This document shows positions 18,060 to 25,581 of a stretch of 64,000 nucleotides of DNA, in pieces (positions within the stretch are counted from its first letter, which is position 1; each line of letters starts with the position of its first letter). The notes under the pieces are model-generated. The model was not told where the DNA came from. It did no database searches and saw only the letters and a program-made list of their open reading frames with translations. Both the position numbers and the translations under genes were made by a program. This DNA comes from Alphaproteobacteria bacterium (GTDB taxonomy: Bacteria; Pseudomonadota; Alphaproteobacteria; Acetobacterales; Acetobacteraceae), in assembly GCA_020850755.1 (NCBI GenBank), contig JADZEB010000034.1, forward strand, positions 21,544 to 85,543, read 5' to 3'.

Positions 18060-18530
18060 CGCGGTGCCGGAACCGCCCCGCCGCGACCCCGGCCAGCCCT
18101 GAGCACGAGCAAGAAAGCCGTTTTCAATCAATATCCTGGGCTTTCGCGGCGGCAGTTTCGCACGATATTACGAATAATTCAGAAACCGCCCACCGCGGCG
18201 CAACACCCCTGCCCGGATACTCGCTCCATCGTCTGCTGCTTGCAGCAGCACGGTGGCGCGACGGCCCAATCCCGGCAGGCTGTCGCCGCATTGGGCCGGC
18301 AGCGATACTACCTCCCCGCTGCCGGCCCAACTTTTACTGTATCCCGCATCACCTCGACCTGCCCGCGACGTGCATGATTGCGCTGCGACTGGCCTCGGCG
18401 GGGCAAGAACATTACAGAATGTTCATCTTACGAGAATTCCACAAAACGCTTCTTGCTTGGAACTTGCGGCTGAGAGATTGTTGCAACGACGACATCCGTC
18501 GTCTTGCCATCACAAAGGATTCCGCATCCC
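18060..18530. other. Lower-GC gap; possible small-RNA or long 3' UTR, and leader of the next gene
   Basis: A 471-base stretch clearly richer in A/T than its surroundings. It holds a 7-bp perfect hairpin CTGCTGC-TT-GCAGCAG (18233-18248), an intrinsic terminator ending at about 18335, and a 6-bp hairpin GACGAC-ATCC-GTCGTC (18488-18503) just upstream of the ribosome site of the next gene. No reading frame is convincing. The part 18060-18335 may be the 3' UTR of the aminotransferase mRNA or a separate short transcript; no clear promoter was found for the latter. Confidence 0.5.
18291..18335 (+). terminator. Intrinsic terminator, 13-bp perfect stem
   Basis: Arms TTGGGCCGGCAGC (18291-18303) and GCTGCCGGCCCAA (18318-18330) pair perfectly around a 14-base loop and are followed by CTTTT. 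It lies 231 bases after the aminotransferase stop. Confidence 0.85.
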
Positions 18531-18716
18531 ATGGTTACCCGCCGCAAGGTTCTTGTCGGCACGTTCGGCGCCCTCGCCGGCGTTGCCGCTCTCGCTGGTG
18601 AGGCTGCCGCCCAAGGTGGCTCGACGCCGCCCGCCGGTGGTGGCGGTCAGGGCACGGCGCGCCGCCGCCGCCGCCGCACCGCCCGCCGCCAGCGCCGCCG
18701 CCAGCGCCAGAACTAG
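18531..18716 (+). CDS. Small exported arginine-rich protein
   Basis: A 61-residue protein. Residues 1-28 look like a signal peptide (VTRRKVLVGTFGALAGVAAL, then AGEAAAQ), possibly twin-arginine dependent through the RRK pair. The mature part is a short Gly/Pro linker and a tail with about 17 arginines and no acidic residue. The start at 18531 is supported by AAAGGA at 18514-18519, 11 bases upstream; an in-frame start 27 bases earlier overlaps that ribosome site. The gene sits alone between two intrinsic terminators in a lower-GC island. Family not recognised; a polycation in the periplasm could bind nucleic acid or anionic polymer, but this is a guess. Confidence 0.65.
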   Translation: MVTRRKVLVGTFGALAGVAALAGEAAAQGGSTPPAGGGGQGTARRRRRRTARRQRRRQRQN

Positions 18717-18774
18717 ACGCGTCCGGACGGTGCGCCCGGCCCTTCCGGCCAGCCACCGCTTCGGCACGACCGCG

Positions 18775-18807
18775 AGCGCCGCCCGCACCGGGCGGCGCTT
18801 TCGTTTC
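18775..18807 (+). terminator. Intrinsic terminator after the small Arg-rich gene
   Basis: A perfect 11-bp stem, AGCGCCGCCCG (18775-18785) with CGGGCGGCGCT (18789-18799), closes a 3-base loop and runs into TTTCGTTT. It ends the small gene and faces the convergent amidase. Confidence 0.85.
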
Positions 18808-18823
18808 CGGGGTGGCGTCCCGC

Positions 18824-20293
18824 TCAGCCCGCGGTGGCGGCGCCCGACAATGTCTTGAGCCTGGCGAAATCGGGCAGCGGGCGCCGATGCGTGGCCAACC
18901 CCGCGAACAGCCGCTCCAGCGCCGCCGCTGCGCCCAGGAGCCAGCGATCCGCCCCGCGCCGCCCCACCACCTGCAATCCGAACGGGAAGCCCTTGCGATC
19001 GACGCCGCAGGGAATGGTGATCGCCGGATGGCCGAGCATGGTGATCGCGTAGGTGGTGGCCGAGGTGTCGAAATAGCCGGTGAGCGGCGTCCCTTCCAGG
19101 TCGGTGGGGAAGGGCTCGTTCTTCGGATACGGCGTCAGCACCTGGGTCGGTGTCAGCAGCAGGTCGTGGCGGGCGAAGAAATCCTGCGCCTCGCGATAAA
19201 GCCGCGTCTGGGCGGCATGGGCGGCGGCGACATCGGCCAGGCTGTAGCCCAGCCCCTCCTCGTAGTTGGTGCGCGTGTTGCGCCCGAGCAGCTTCGGATC
19301 GCGCTCGTAGATGTGGCGGAAGCTCGCATGGAAGGTCGTGCAGCGCAGCACGCGATAGGCCTGGGCCATGCCGTCCATCGGCGGATGCGTGTCCTCCATC
19401 GCCGCGAAGGCGGGCGCGATCGCCGCCATGCGCTCGGCGAAGACGGCGCGGATCGAGGGCGCGATCGGCGCGAAGCCGAGATCGGCCGAGAAGGCGACGC
19501 GCAGCCCGGCCAGATCGATCTCGGGCGGACTGGCGAGGGCATCGATATCCTCCTGGCGCAGCCATGGACTGGCCATGGGATCGCGGCTGTCCGTCGACGC
19601 CATCACCGACAGGAGCAGCGCCGTGTCGGCCACGTCGCGGCCCATCGGGCCCTGCACCGAGAACACAGTCCAGCCGAGCTTGCGCTTCTCGGACGCGACC
19701 AGGCCCGGCGTCGGGCGGAAGCCCACCACGCCCGACCAGGAGGCGGGCTTGCGCAGGCTGCCGCCCGTGTCCGAGCCGGTGCAGAGCGGCAGCATCGAGC
19801 AGGCGAGCGCGACGCCCGACCCGCCCGAGGACCCCGCACAGGAGAGCGCCGGGTCGAAGGCGTTGCCGGTCGCACCGTAGACATCGTTGAAGGTGTTGCC
19901 GCCGGTGCCGAACTCGGGCGTGTTGGTCTTGGCCACGACGATGCCCCCGGCGGCGCGGATGGCGGCGACGATGCGCTCGTCCCCGGCCGGCACATTGTCC
20001 TTGAACAAGGGCGAGCCATAGGTGGTGCGCAGCCCCTCGGTATCGTTCAGGTCCTTGATGCCGACCGGCAGCCCGTGCAGGGCCCCGAGCGCATCGCCCC
20101 GCATCACCGCCTGTTCGGCCGTCCTCGCCTCGGCCATGCCGCGATCGAAGCACTCGGCGACGATCGCGTTGGTGGCGGGGTTCGTCCCGGCCACGCGCGC
20201 GATGCAGCTTCGCATCAGCTCCACCGGCGAGAGGGCGCGCGCGCCGATCATGCGGCGGAGCGTGACGGCGGGAAGGTCGCAAGGCTCGGTCAT
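18824..20293 (-). CDS. Amidase-signature family hydrolase
   Basis: A 489-residue amidase-signature enzyme with the Ser-cisSer-Lys triad: K80 in LPVGIKDLND, S155 in AGSSGGSG and S179 in GSDTGGSLR. The spacings (75 and 24 residues) equal those of fatty-acid amide hydrolase. These enzymes hydrolyse amides of many kinds; it is not a GatA in a gatCAB context, as no gatB or gatC is near. The start at 20293 follows the end of the hyfI-like gene by 49 bases on the same strand, so it may be read from the same transcript. A longer frame runs upstream into that gene but is out of register with it. Confidence 0.85.
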   Translation of the reverse strand: MTEPCDLPAVTLRRMIGARALSPVELMRSCIARVAGTNPATNAIVAECFDRGMAEARTAEQAVMRGDALGALHGLPVGIKDLNDTEGLRTTYGSPLFKDNVPAGDERIVAAIRAAGGIVVAKTNTPEFGTGGNTFNDVYGATGNAFDPALSCAGSSGGSGVALACSMLPLCTGSDTGGSLRKPASWSGVVGFRPTPGLVASEKRKLGWTVFSVQGPMGRDVADTALLLSVMASTDSRDPMASPWLRQEDIDALASPPEIDLAGLRVAFSADLGFAPIAPSIRAVFAERMAAIAPAFAAMEDTHPPMDGMAQAYRVLRCTTFHASFRHIYERDPKLLGRNTRTNYEEGLGYSLADVAAAHAAQTRLYREAQDFFARHDLLLTPTQVLTPYPKNEPFPTDLEGTPLTGYFDTSATTYAITMLGHPAITIPCGVDRKGFPFGLQVVGRRGADRWLLGAAAALERLFAGLATHRRPLPDFARLKTLSGAATAG

Positions 20294-20342
20294 CGGCGGC
20301 GGGCTCCGGAGGGCTTTCTGGTTGGCAGTATGCAATATGAGG

Positions 20343-20903
20343 TCAGATGGCACCGGGCGCGGAAGCCTGGCGCGGCTTCGGGCGCGGCCGGTCGGCCGCC
20401 TGCAGGAGCGCGAGCAGCCCTTCGAGCAGCTGCACGGGAGTGGGCGGGCAGCCGCGGATGACGAGGTCGACCGGCACCGCTGCCTCGATCCCACCGGCCA
20501 CCGCGTAGCTGCCGGCGAACACCCCGCCATTGGCGGCGCAATCGCCCACCGCCACCACCCATTTCGGATCGGGCGTGCAGTCGTAAGCGCGCAAGAGCGC
20601 CTCGTGCATGTTGCGCGTCAGCGGGCCGGTCACCATCAGCACGTCGGCATGCTTCGGGCTGGCGACGAATTTCAGCCCGAACCGCTCCAGGTCGTAGACG
20701 ATGGAGTTGAGCATGTGGATCTCCAGCTCGCAGCCATTGCACGAGCCCGCATCCACCTGGCGGATGGCGAGGCTGCGCCCTAGCCGCTCGCGCGCGCTCG
20801 CCTCGATCGCACGCGCAAGCTCCTCGGCGGCGCGGTCGGGCAGGGCCGGCGCGCGCTCGGTCGCCGGGCCGTCGATCAGGGTGCGGGCGAAGCGGCGCCA
20901 CAT
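20343..20903 (-). CDS. HyfI/NuoB-like small subunit of a hydrogenase-4-related complex
   Basis: A 186-residue protein of the NuoB/HycG/HyfI family. Four cysteines, C55 and C58 (SCNGCELE), C122 (VGDCAANGG) and C152 (RGCPPTP), fit the ligands of the proximal [4Fe-4S] cluster, so electron transfer is probably intact. It should sit at the cytosolic face next to the HyfG-like subunit, whose stop lies 2 bases before its start. Last gene of the hyfBCEFGI-like set. Name given as homologue class only, since the complex as a whole probably is not a hydrogenase. Confidence 0.85.
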   Translation of the reverse strand: MWRRFARTLIDGPATERAPALPDRAAEELARAIEASARERLGRSLAIRQVDAGSCNGCELEIHMLNSIVYDLERFGLKFVASPKHADVLMVTGPLTRNMHEALLRAYDCTPDPKWVVAVGDCAANGGVFAGSYAVAGGIEAAVPVDLVIRGCPPTPVQLLEGLLALLQAADRPRPKPRQASAPGAI

Positions 20904-20905
20904 GG

Positions 20906-22444
20906 CTACAGGTCCACGCCGGAATAGGAGCAGTTGAAGCTCTTGTTGCAGAGCGGGAAGTCGGGAACGATGTTGTCCTCGATCGCCGCTTCCAGCAACG
21001 GCCATTGCAGCCAGGACGGATCGCGCAGGAAGGCGCCGCGCAGGATCGCGCTCTCGTCCAGCCGCACCCAGGCGAACACCTCGCCGCGGAAGCTCTCGGC
21101 CATCGCCGCGCCCTCGCCCGCGGCGGCCGCCAGCGGCACCAGCACCGGCCCGTGCGGCAGGTCGGCCAGGATCGCGCGCACAAGCTTGATACTCTCCTGC
21201 AGTTCGGCCAGCCGCACGCGCACGCGCGCATCGACATCGCCCTCGGCGAACACCGGCACGGCGAAGTCGAGCGCGTCATAGGGCGCGTAGCCGGGCGATT
21301 TGCGGCAATCGAAGCCGCGGCTGGCCGCGCGCCCGACATGGCCGCCGGCGGCGAAGCGCGCGACAAGCTGCGCCGAGACCGCGCCTGTGCCGACCACGCG
21401 ATCGACCAGCGAGGCATAGTTCTCGTAGGTCGCGATCAGGTCGGGCAGCTCGGCCTCGATCGCGGCCAGCGCGCGCTCGATCGCATCGGGGCCGAGCAGC
21501 GTCAGGTCGTCGGCAATCCCGCCCGGCAGCACGCGGTCCATCATCAGCCGGTGCCCGAAGGCGGTGGCGGCGGCGCGCAACACGCCCTCGCGCAGCAGGC
21601 CGGTGCGCGCATGGATGAAGGCGAAGGCGGCGTCGTTGCAGACGAAGCCGAAATCATGCAGGTGGTTGGCGATGCGCTCGATCTCGGCCATCAGCGCGCG
21701 CAGCCACACCGCGCGCGTGGGCGCGGCAACGCCAAGGGCGGCTTCCACGGCGCGCGCATAGGCGATCGAGTAGGCGACGGTGGCATCGCCCGAGATGCGC
21801 GCGGCGAAGGTGGCGGCGGCGCGGGCGGGCTTGCCGATCATCAAGCCCAGCGTGCCCTTGTGGACATAGCCGAGCCGCTGCTCCAGCCGCGCCACCATCT
21901 CGCCCTGCGCGGTGAAGCGGAAATGGCCCGGCTCGATGATGCCGGCATGGATCGGGCCGACCGGGATCTGGTGCAGGCTCTCGCCCTCGACCGGCAGGAA
22001 GGCGGGTTGCGGCGCATCAGTGGGCGCGGGCGGCGCCTCGCGCCGGGCCGGCCGCGCCGCCATCGGGGCGGCCAGCGCCCAGCGGCCATGATCGAGCCAG
22101 GGGCGGAGATCGACCGCATCGGTGGCGACAAGGCCCCAGAGGTCGCGCACCATCCGCTCGAAGCGCACCGCGCCCGGCCGCAGCGGGGACAGGGCCGGGT
22201 AGGTGCCATCCGGACAGGCGAGGGAGAACAGGACGAACTCCTCCTCCTCCTCGTGGCGCAGCGCGCAAAGCACCACCCCCGGCTCGGCCCAGAGCGACAG
22301 CAGTTCAAGCCGCGCATCGGCGGCGAGCAGCAGCAAAAGACGTTCCCATTGCGGGCGGTCGAGCCGCGCATGCGCCCAGGGGCGGCAGGGCATGGCGGTG
22401 CCCTGGCCGAGCAGGGCGCGAAGCTCCTCGATGCGCGGGTCCAT
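20906..22444 (-). CDS. HyfG-like large subunit (NuoC-NuoD fusion) lacking the first [NiFe] cysteine pair
   Basis: A 512-residue fusion: residues 1-130 correspond to NuoC (30-kDa subunit), 160-512 to NuoD/hydrogenase large subunit (GPIHAGIIEPGHFRF, YVHKGTLGLMIGKP). In true group-4 hydrogenases the L1 motif is R-V-C-G-x-C; here it aligns without gaps to R216-I-S-G-D-A221, so both cysteines are replaced (S218, A221). The C-terminus CNKSFNCSYSGVDL has C499 and C505, not the usual C-x-x-C. Nickel binding is thus unlikely. This is the pattern described for energy-converting hydrogenase-related (Ehr) complexes. Confidence 0.85.
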   Translation of the reverse strand: MDPRIEELRALLGQGTAMPCRPWAHARLDRPQWERLLLLLAADARLELLSLWAEPGVVLCALRHEEEEEFVLFSLACPDGTYPALSPLRPGAVRFERMVRDLWGLVATDAVDLRPWLDHGRWALAAPMAARPARREAPPAPTDAPQPAFLPVEGESLHQIPVGPIHAGIIEPGHFRFTAQGEMVARLEQRLGYVHKGTLGLMIGKPARAAATFAARISGDATVAYSIAYARAVEAALGVAAPTRAVWLRALMAEIERIANHLHDFGFVCNDAAFAFIHARTGLLREGVLRAAATAFGHRLMMDRVLPGGIADDLTLLGPDAIERALAAIEAELPDLIATYENYASLVDRVVGTGAVSAQLVARFAAGGHVGRAASRGFDCRKSPGYAPYDALDFAVPVFAEGDVDARVRVRLAELQESIKLVRAILADLPHGPVLVPLAAAAGEGAAMAESFRGEVFAWVRLDESAILRGAFLRDPSWLQWPLLEAAIEDNIVPDFPLCNKSFNCSYSGVDL

Positions 22445-22468
22445 GGCCGTTTCGCCCTCCCGCCCCGG

Positions 22469-23938
22469 TCAGCCCAGCAGCGCCGCCACCTGGACGAACC
22501 AGGCGACCAGCGGCTCGGGCAGCCACACGCCCGCCACCAGCACGAGCGCGAGATGAAGATAAAGCGGCACCAGCGCGGCGGCCGAGGGCGGCTCGCTCTT
22601 GTCGGGCATGGTGGCGCCGAAGGCCACACCCTGGATGCGCGCGACCATCGCGGCAAGCCCCGTCAGCAGCCCGAGCGCCAGCAGCGCGGCAAGCCAGGGC
22701 TGGCGCGCGAAGGTGGTGGTGAGCAGCAGGAACTCGCTCATGAACACGCCCGAGGGCGGCAGGCCGGCGATCATCGCCACCCCCGCCACCAGCCCCCAGC
22801 CGAGCCAGGGGTGGCTGGCGGTGAGGCCGGAGATCTCGGCGAATTTCTGCGTGCCCTTCACCTGCGCGGCCTGGCCCACGGCGAAGAAGATCGCGCTTTT
22901 CGTCAGGCTGTGCATGGTCATGTGCAGGAGCCCGGCGAAATTCGCCAAGGGCCCGCCCATGCCGAAGGCGAAGGTGGCAAGCCCCATATGCTCGATCGAG
23001 CTGTAGGCGAAGAAGCGCTTGATGTCGCGCCGCTTCCAGAGCGAGAAGGCCGCCAGCATCAGCGAGGCAAGGCCCATCGTCAGCATCAGCGGGCCCGGCG
23101 CGATCGCGCCCGTGTTCTGCGCCAGCAGCATCTTGCAGCGCAGGACGGCATAGAGCGCGACATTCAGCAGCAGCCCCGACAGCACCGCCGAGATCGGGGT
23201 CGGGCCTTCCGCATGCGCATCGGGCAGCCAGGCATGCAGGGGCGCGAGCCCGACCTTGGTGCCGTAGCCCACCAGCAGGAAGACGAAGGCGAGGTTGAGG
23301 ATCGCCGGGTTGAACTCGCCCGCGCGCGGCAGCAGCGTGCTGAAGGTCATCGCGTCAAGCCCGGTGCCCACCACCGGCCGCGCCGCGAGGTAGAGGATGG
23401 TCGTGCCGAACAGGGCGAGCGCGATGCCGACGCCGCAGAGGATGAAATACTTCCATGCCGCCTCGATGCTCTCGTGCGTGCGGTAGAGGCTGACCATCAG
23501 CACGGTGGCAAGCGTGGCCCCCTCCACCGCCACCCACATGACGCCGAGATTGTTGGCGAGCAGCGCCAGCAGCATCGAGCCCATGAAGGCCTGGTACATG
23601 GCGTGGTAGAAGCGCAAATAGGGCTCGGCCAGCTTGCCGCTGTTCACCTCGAAGCGGATATAGGCGGCCGAGAAGATCGCGGTCGACAGGCCGACAAAGG
23701 CGGTCAGCGCCACCAGGTAGATGTTGAAGGCATCGACATGCAGCAGCACATCGGCGCGCGGCGGCAGGAAGAACAGGCGCAGCGCGGCAAGCAGCGTGAG
23801 GACCGAGGCGCCGACATTCACGAGCGAGCCCACGCGCCAGCCGGGCACGGCGAACAGCAGCAGCATGGCAAGGCCCGGCACCAGCACCACCAGCCCGGCC
23901 GCCGAGGTGACGAGGGCGGAAAGCTCCAGCCCGCTCAT
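22469..23938 (-). CDS. HyfF-like antiporter-type membrane subunit (NuoL/M/N family)
   Basis: A 489-residue protein with about fourteen membrane helices. Seen: the charged helix motif VAVEGATLATVLMVSLYRTHESIEAAWKYF with the conserved Glu, KVGLAPLHAWLPDAHAEGPTPISA with the conserved Lys and the HAxAP/S-type block, and SIEHMGLATFAFG. This family forms the ion-translocating antiporter-like modules of complex I, Mrp and group-4 hydrogenases. Its start overlaps the hyfE-like stop by four bases (ATGA), implying coupled translation. Confidence 0.85.
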   Translation of the reverse strand: MSGLELSALVTSAAGLVVLVPGLAMLLLFAVPGWRVGSLVNVGASVLTLLAALRLFFLPPRADVLLHVDAFNIYLVALTAFVGLSTAIFSAAYIRFEVNSGKLAEPYLRFYHAMYQAFMGSMLLALLANNLGVMWVAVEGATLATVLMVSLYRTHESIEAAWKYFILCGVGIALALFGTTILYLAARPVVGTGLDAMTFSTLLPRAGEFNPAILNLAFVFLLVGYGTKVGLAPLHAWLPDAHAEGPTPISAVLSGLLLNVALYAVLRCKMLLAQNTGAIAPGPLMLTMGLASLMLAAFSLWKRRDIKRFFAYSSIEHMGLATFAFGMGGPLANFAGLLHMTMHSLTKSAIFFAVGQAAQVKGTQKFAEISGLTASHPWLGWGLVAGVAMIAGLPPSGVFMSEFLLLTTTFARQPWLAALLALGLLTGLAAMVARIQGVAFGATMPDKSEPPSAAALVPLYLHLALVLVAGVWLPEPLVAWFVQVAALLG

Positions 23939-24612
23939 CGCCGTTCGCCCCGGAAGCTTTCCAGATAGTGCAGGTCCAGCGTGTCGAAGCGCTCGCGGAT
24001 CTGGAAGAAGAAGATGCCGAAGATGATGAAGGCCACCATCACCGAGAAGGCGATGATCAGCTCCACCACCAGCGGCATGCCCTCCACCCCCACCGCGGCC
24101 AGGATCAGCCCGTTCTCGAGCGACATGAAGCCCACCACCTGGGTGATGGCGTTGCGCCGCGTGATCATCACCAGCATGCCGATCAGCACGACGGAAAGGG
24201 CGAGCGCCAGGTCCTCGCGCGTCAGCACCGCCGCCTCGCCGGTGATCGGCAGCACGACCATGATCGACAGCGCCACCAGCGCCACGCCCGCCACCATCGA
24301 CAGGCCGATGCCGAGCACGGTTTCTATGGTGCGGTGGATCATCAGCTTGACGACGATCCGTCGCAGCGCCACCGGCACGAAGATCGCCTTGAACAGGAGC
24401 GCGATCGCCGCCGTGACGAACAGGTGCGCCGCGCCCTGGACCCAGCCCTGCCAGGCGGCGGCCAGCGCCAGCACCACCGCCTGGAGCGCGTAGATGTTGA
24501 TCAGCGCCATCAGCCGCCGCTGGTAGAGCATGGCGAAGGACAGCACCAGCACGATCGCACCGAGAAGGTGCGCGACATCGTAGGAAAGCTCGCCGAATCC
24601 CAGGGGGCGCAT
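23935..24612 (-). CDS. HyfE-like membrane subunit (NuoK-related)
   Basis: A 225-residue membrane protein with six or seven helices; the C-terminal half (VVLIGMLVMITRRNAITQVVGFMSLENGLIL) carries the NuoK/MrpC-like core with the conserved Glu. The start was set at 24612, where TGATG overlaps the hyfC-like stop by one base; the longer frame upstream reads through hyfC out of frame. The tail FFFQIRERFDTLDLHYLESFRGERR is cytosolic and matches the HyfE family end. Confidence 0.8.
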   Translation of the reverse strand: MRPLGFGELSYDVAHLLGAIVLVLSFAMLYQRRLMALINIYALQAVVLALAAAWQGWVQGAAHLFVTAAIALLFKAIFVPVALRRIVVKLMIHRTIETVLGIGLSMVAGVALVALSIMVVLPITGEAAVLTREDLALALSVVLIGMLVMITRRNAITQVVGFMSLENGLILAAVGVEGMPLVVELIIAFSVMVAFIIFGIFFFQIRERFDTLDLHYLESFRGERR

Positions 24613-25580
24613 CACACCAACGAGGTCGAGAGGAACAGGAAGATCGCCCCGAGAAGGGCGACCAGGAGTGCCGTGCCGAGGAACTCGGTCACGCGGAAGA
24701 CGCGCATCTTGGCGATGGCGCATTCGAACAGGGCAAGGGCGGCGGCCAGCACCAGCACCTTGGCCGCCCAGAGCGCGAGCCCGAGCGGCCAGCCGAGCGG
24801 ATCGGCGCCGCGGCCGAGCCCGTAGGGGAAGAACAGCACGCCGATCAGCGACATCCAGAACAAGAGGCGCAGCATCGCCGCCGCCTCGACCAGCGCCAGA
24901 TGGCGGCCGGAATATTCCAGCACCATCGCCTCGTGCACCATGGTCAGCTCCAGGTGCGTGGCGGGATTGTCCACCGGGATGCGCGCATTCTCGGCGATCG
25001 CGATCGCCACCATGGCGATCAGCGCCAGCGCCAGCGAGACGCGCACGCCGAGATCGGTGTCGCGCAGCACCGAGAGGGTGAGATCGAGCTGCGTCGTGCC
25101 GGTCAGCAGCGCGAAGATGAACACGACCATCAGCATCGCCGGCTCGGCCAGCACGGCGAAGGTCATCTCGCGGCTGGCACCAAGCCCGCCGAAGGCGGTG
25201 CCGACATCCATCGCCGCCAAGGCCACGATCGCGCGCGCCGCGGCCAGCATGCCGATCAGCACGACGAGATCGGAAAGCGGCGCGAAGCTCATGCCGTTGG
25301 CGAAGCTCGGCACCAGCGCGACCGCGGCCAGCACGAAGGCCATGTGCAGATAGGGGGCGAGGCGGAACAGGGAGGAGGCGTTCGCCGCCACCACCGGCTG
25401 CTTGCGCATGAGCTTCCAGAGGTCGCGATAGGGCTGCAGGAGCGGCGGCCCGCGCCGCCCCAGGATGCGCGCCTTCAGAAGCCGCACGAAGCCCGTCAGC
25501 AAGGGCGCCGCCGCCAGCATCAGCGCCAGGTGCAGTGCCTGGGCGAGGAAGGCGGACAGGGCGGCCAGGACGCCCGCCAT
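24612..25580 (-). CDS. HyfC-like membrane subunit (NuoH family)
   Basis: A 322-residue protein with about eight helices, homologous to NuoH/HycD/HyfC, the subunit that couples the soluble arm to the membrane arm. Family signatures visible: KARILGRRGPPLLQPYRDLW after helix 1 and ENARIPVDNPATHLELTMVH in the second half, with the conserved acidic residues that line the E-channel. The start lies one base beyond the hyfB-like stop. Confidence 0.88.
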   Translation of the reverse strand: MAGVLAALSAFLAQALHLALMLAAAPLLTGFVRLLKARILGRRGPPLLQPYRDLWKLMRKQPVVAANASSLFRLAPYLHMAFVLAAVALVPSFANGMSFAPLSDLVVLIGMLAAARAIVALAAMDVGTAFGGLGASREMTFAVLAEPAMLMVVFIFALLTGTTQLDLTLSVLRDTDLGVRVSLALALIAMVAIAIAENARIPVDNPATHLELTMVHEAMVLEYSGRHLALVEAAAMLRLLFWMSLIGVLFFPYGLGRGADPLGWPLGLALWAAKVLVLAAALALFECAIAKMRVFRVTEFLGTALLVALLGAIFLFLSTSLV

Positions 25581-25581
25581 G

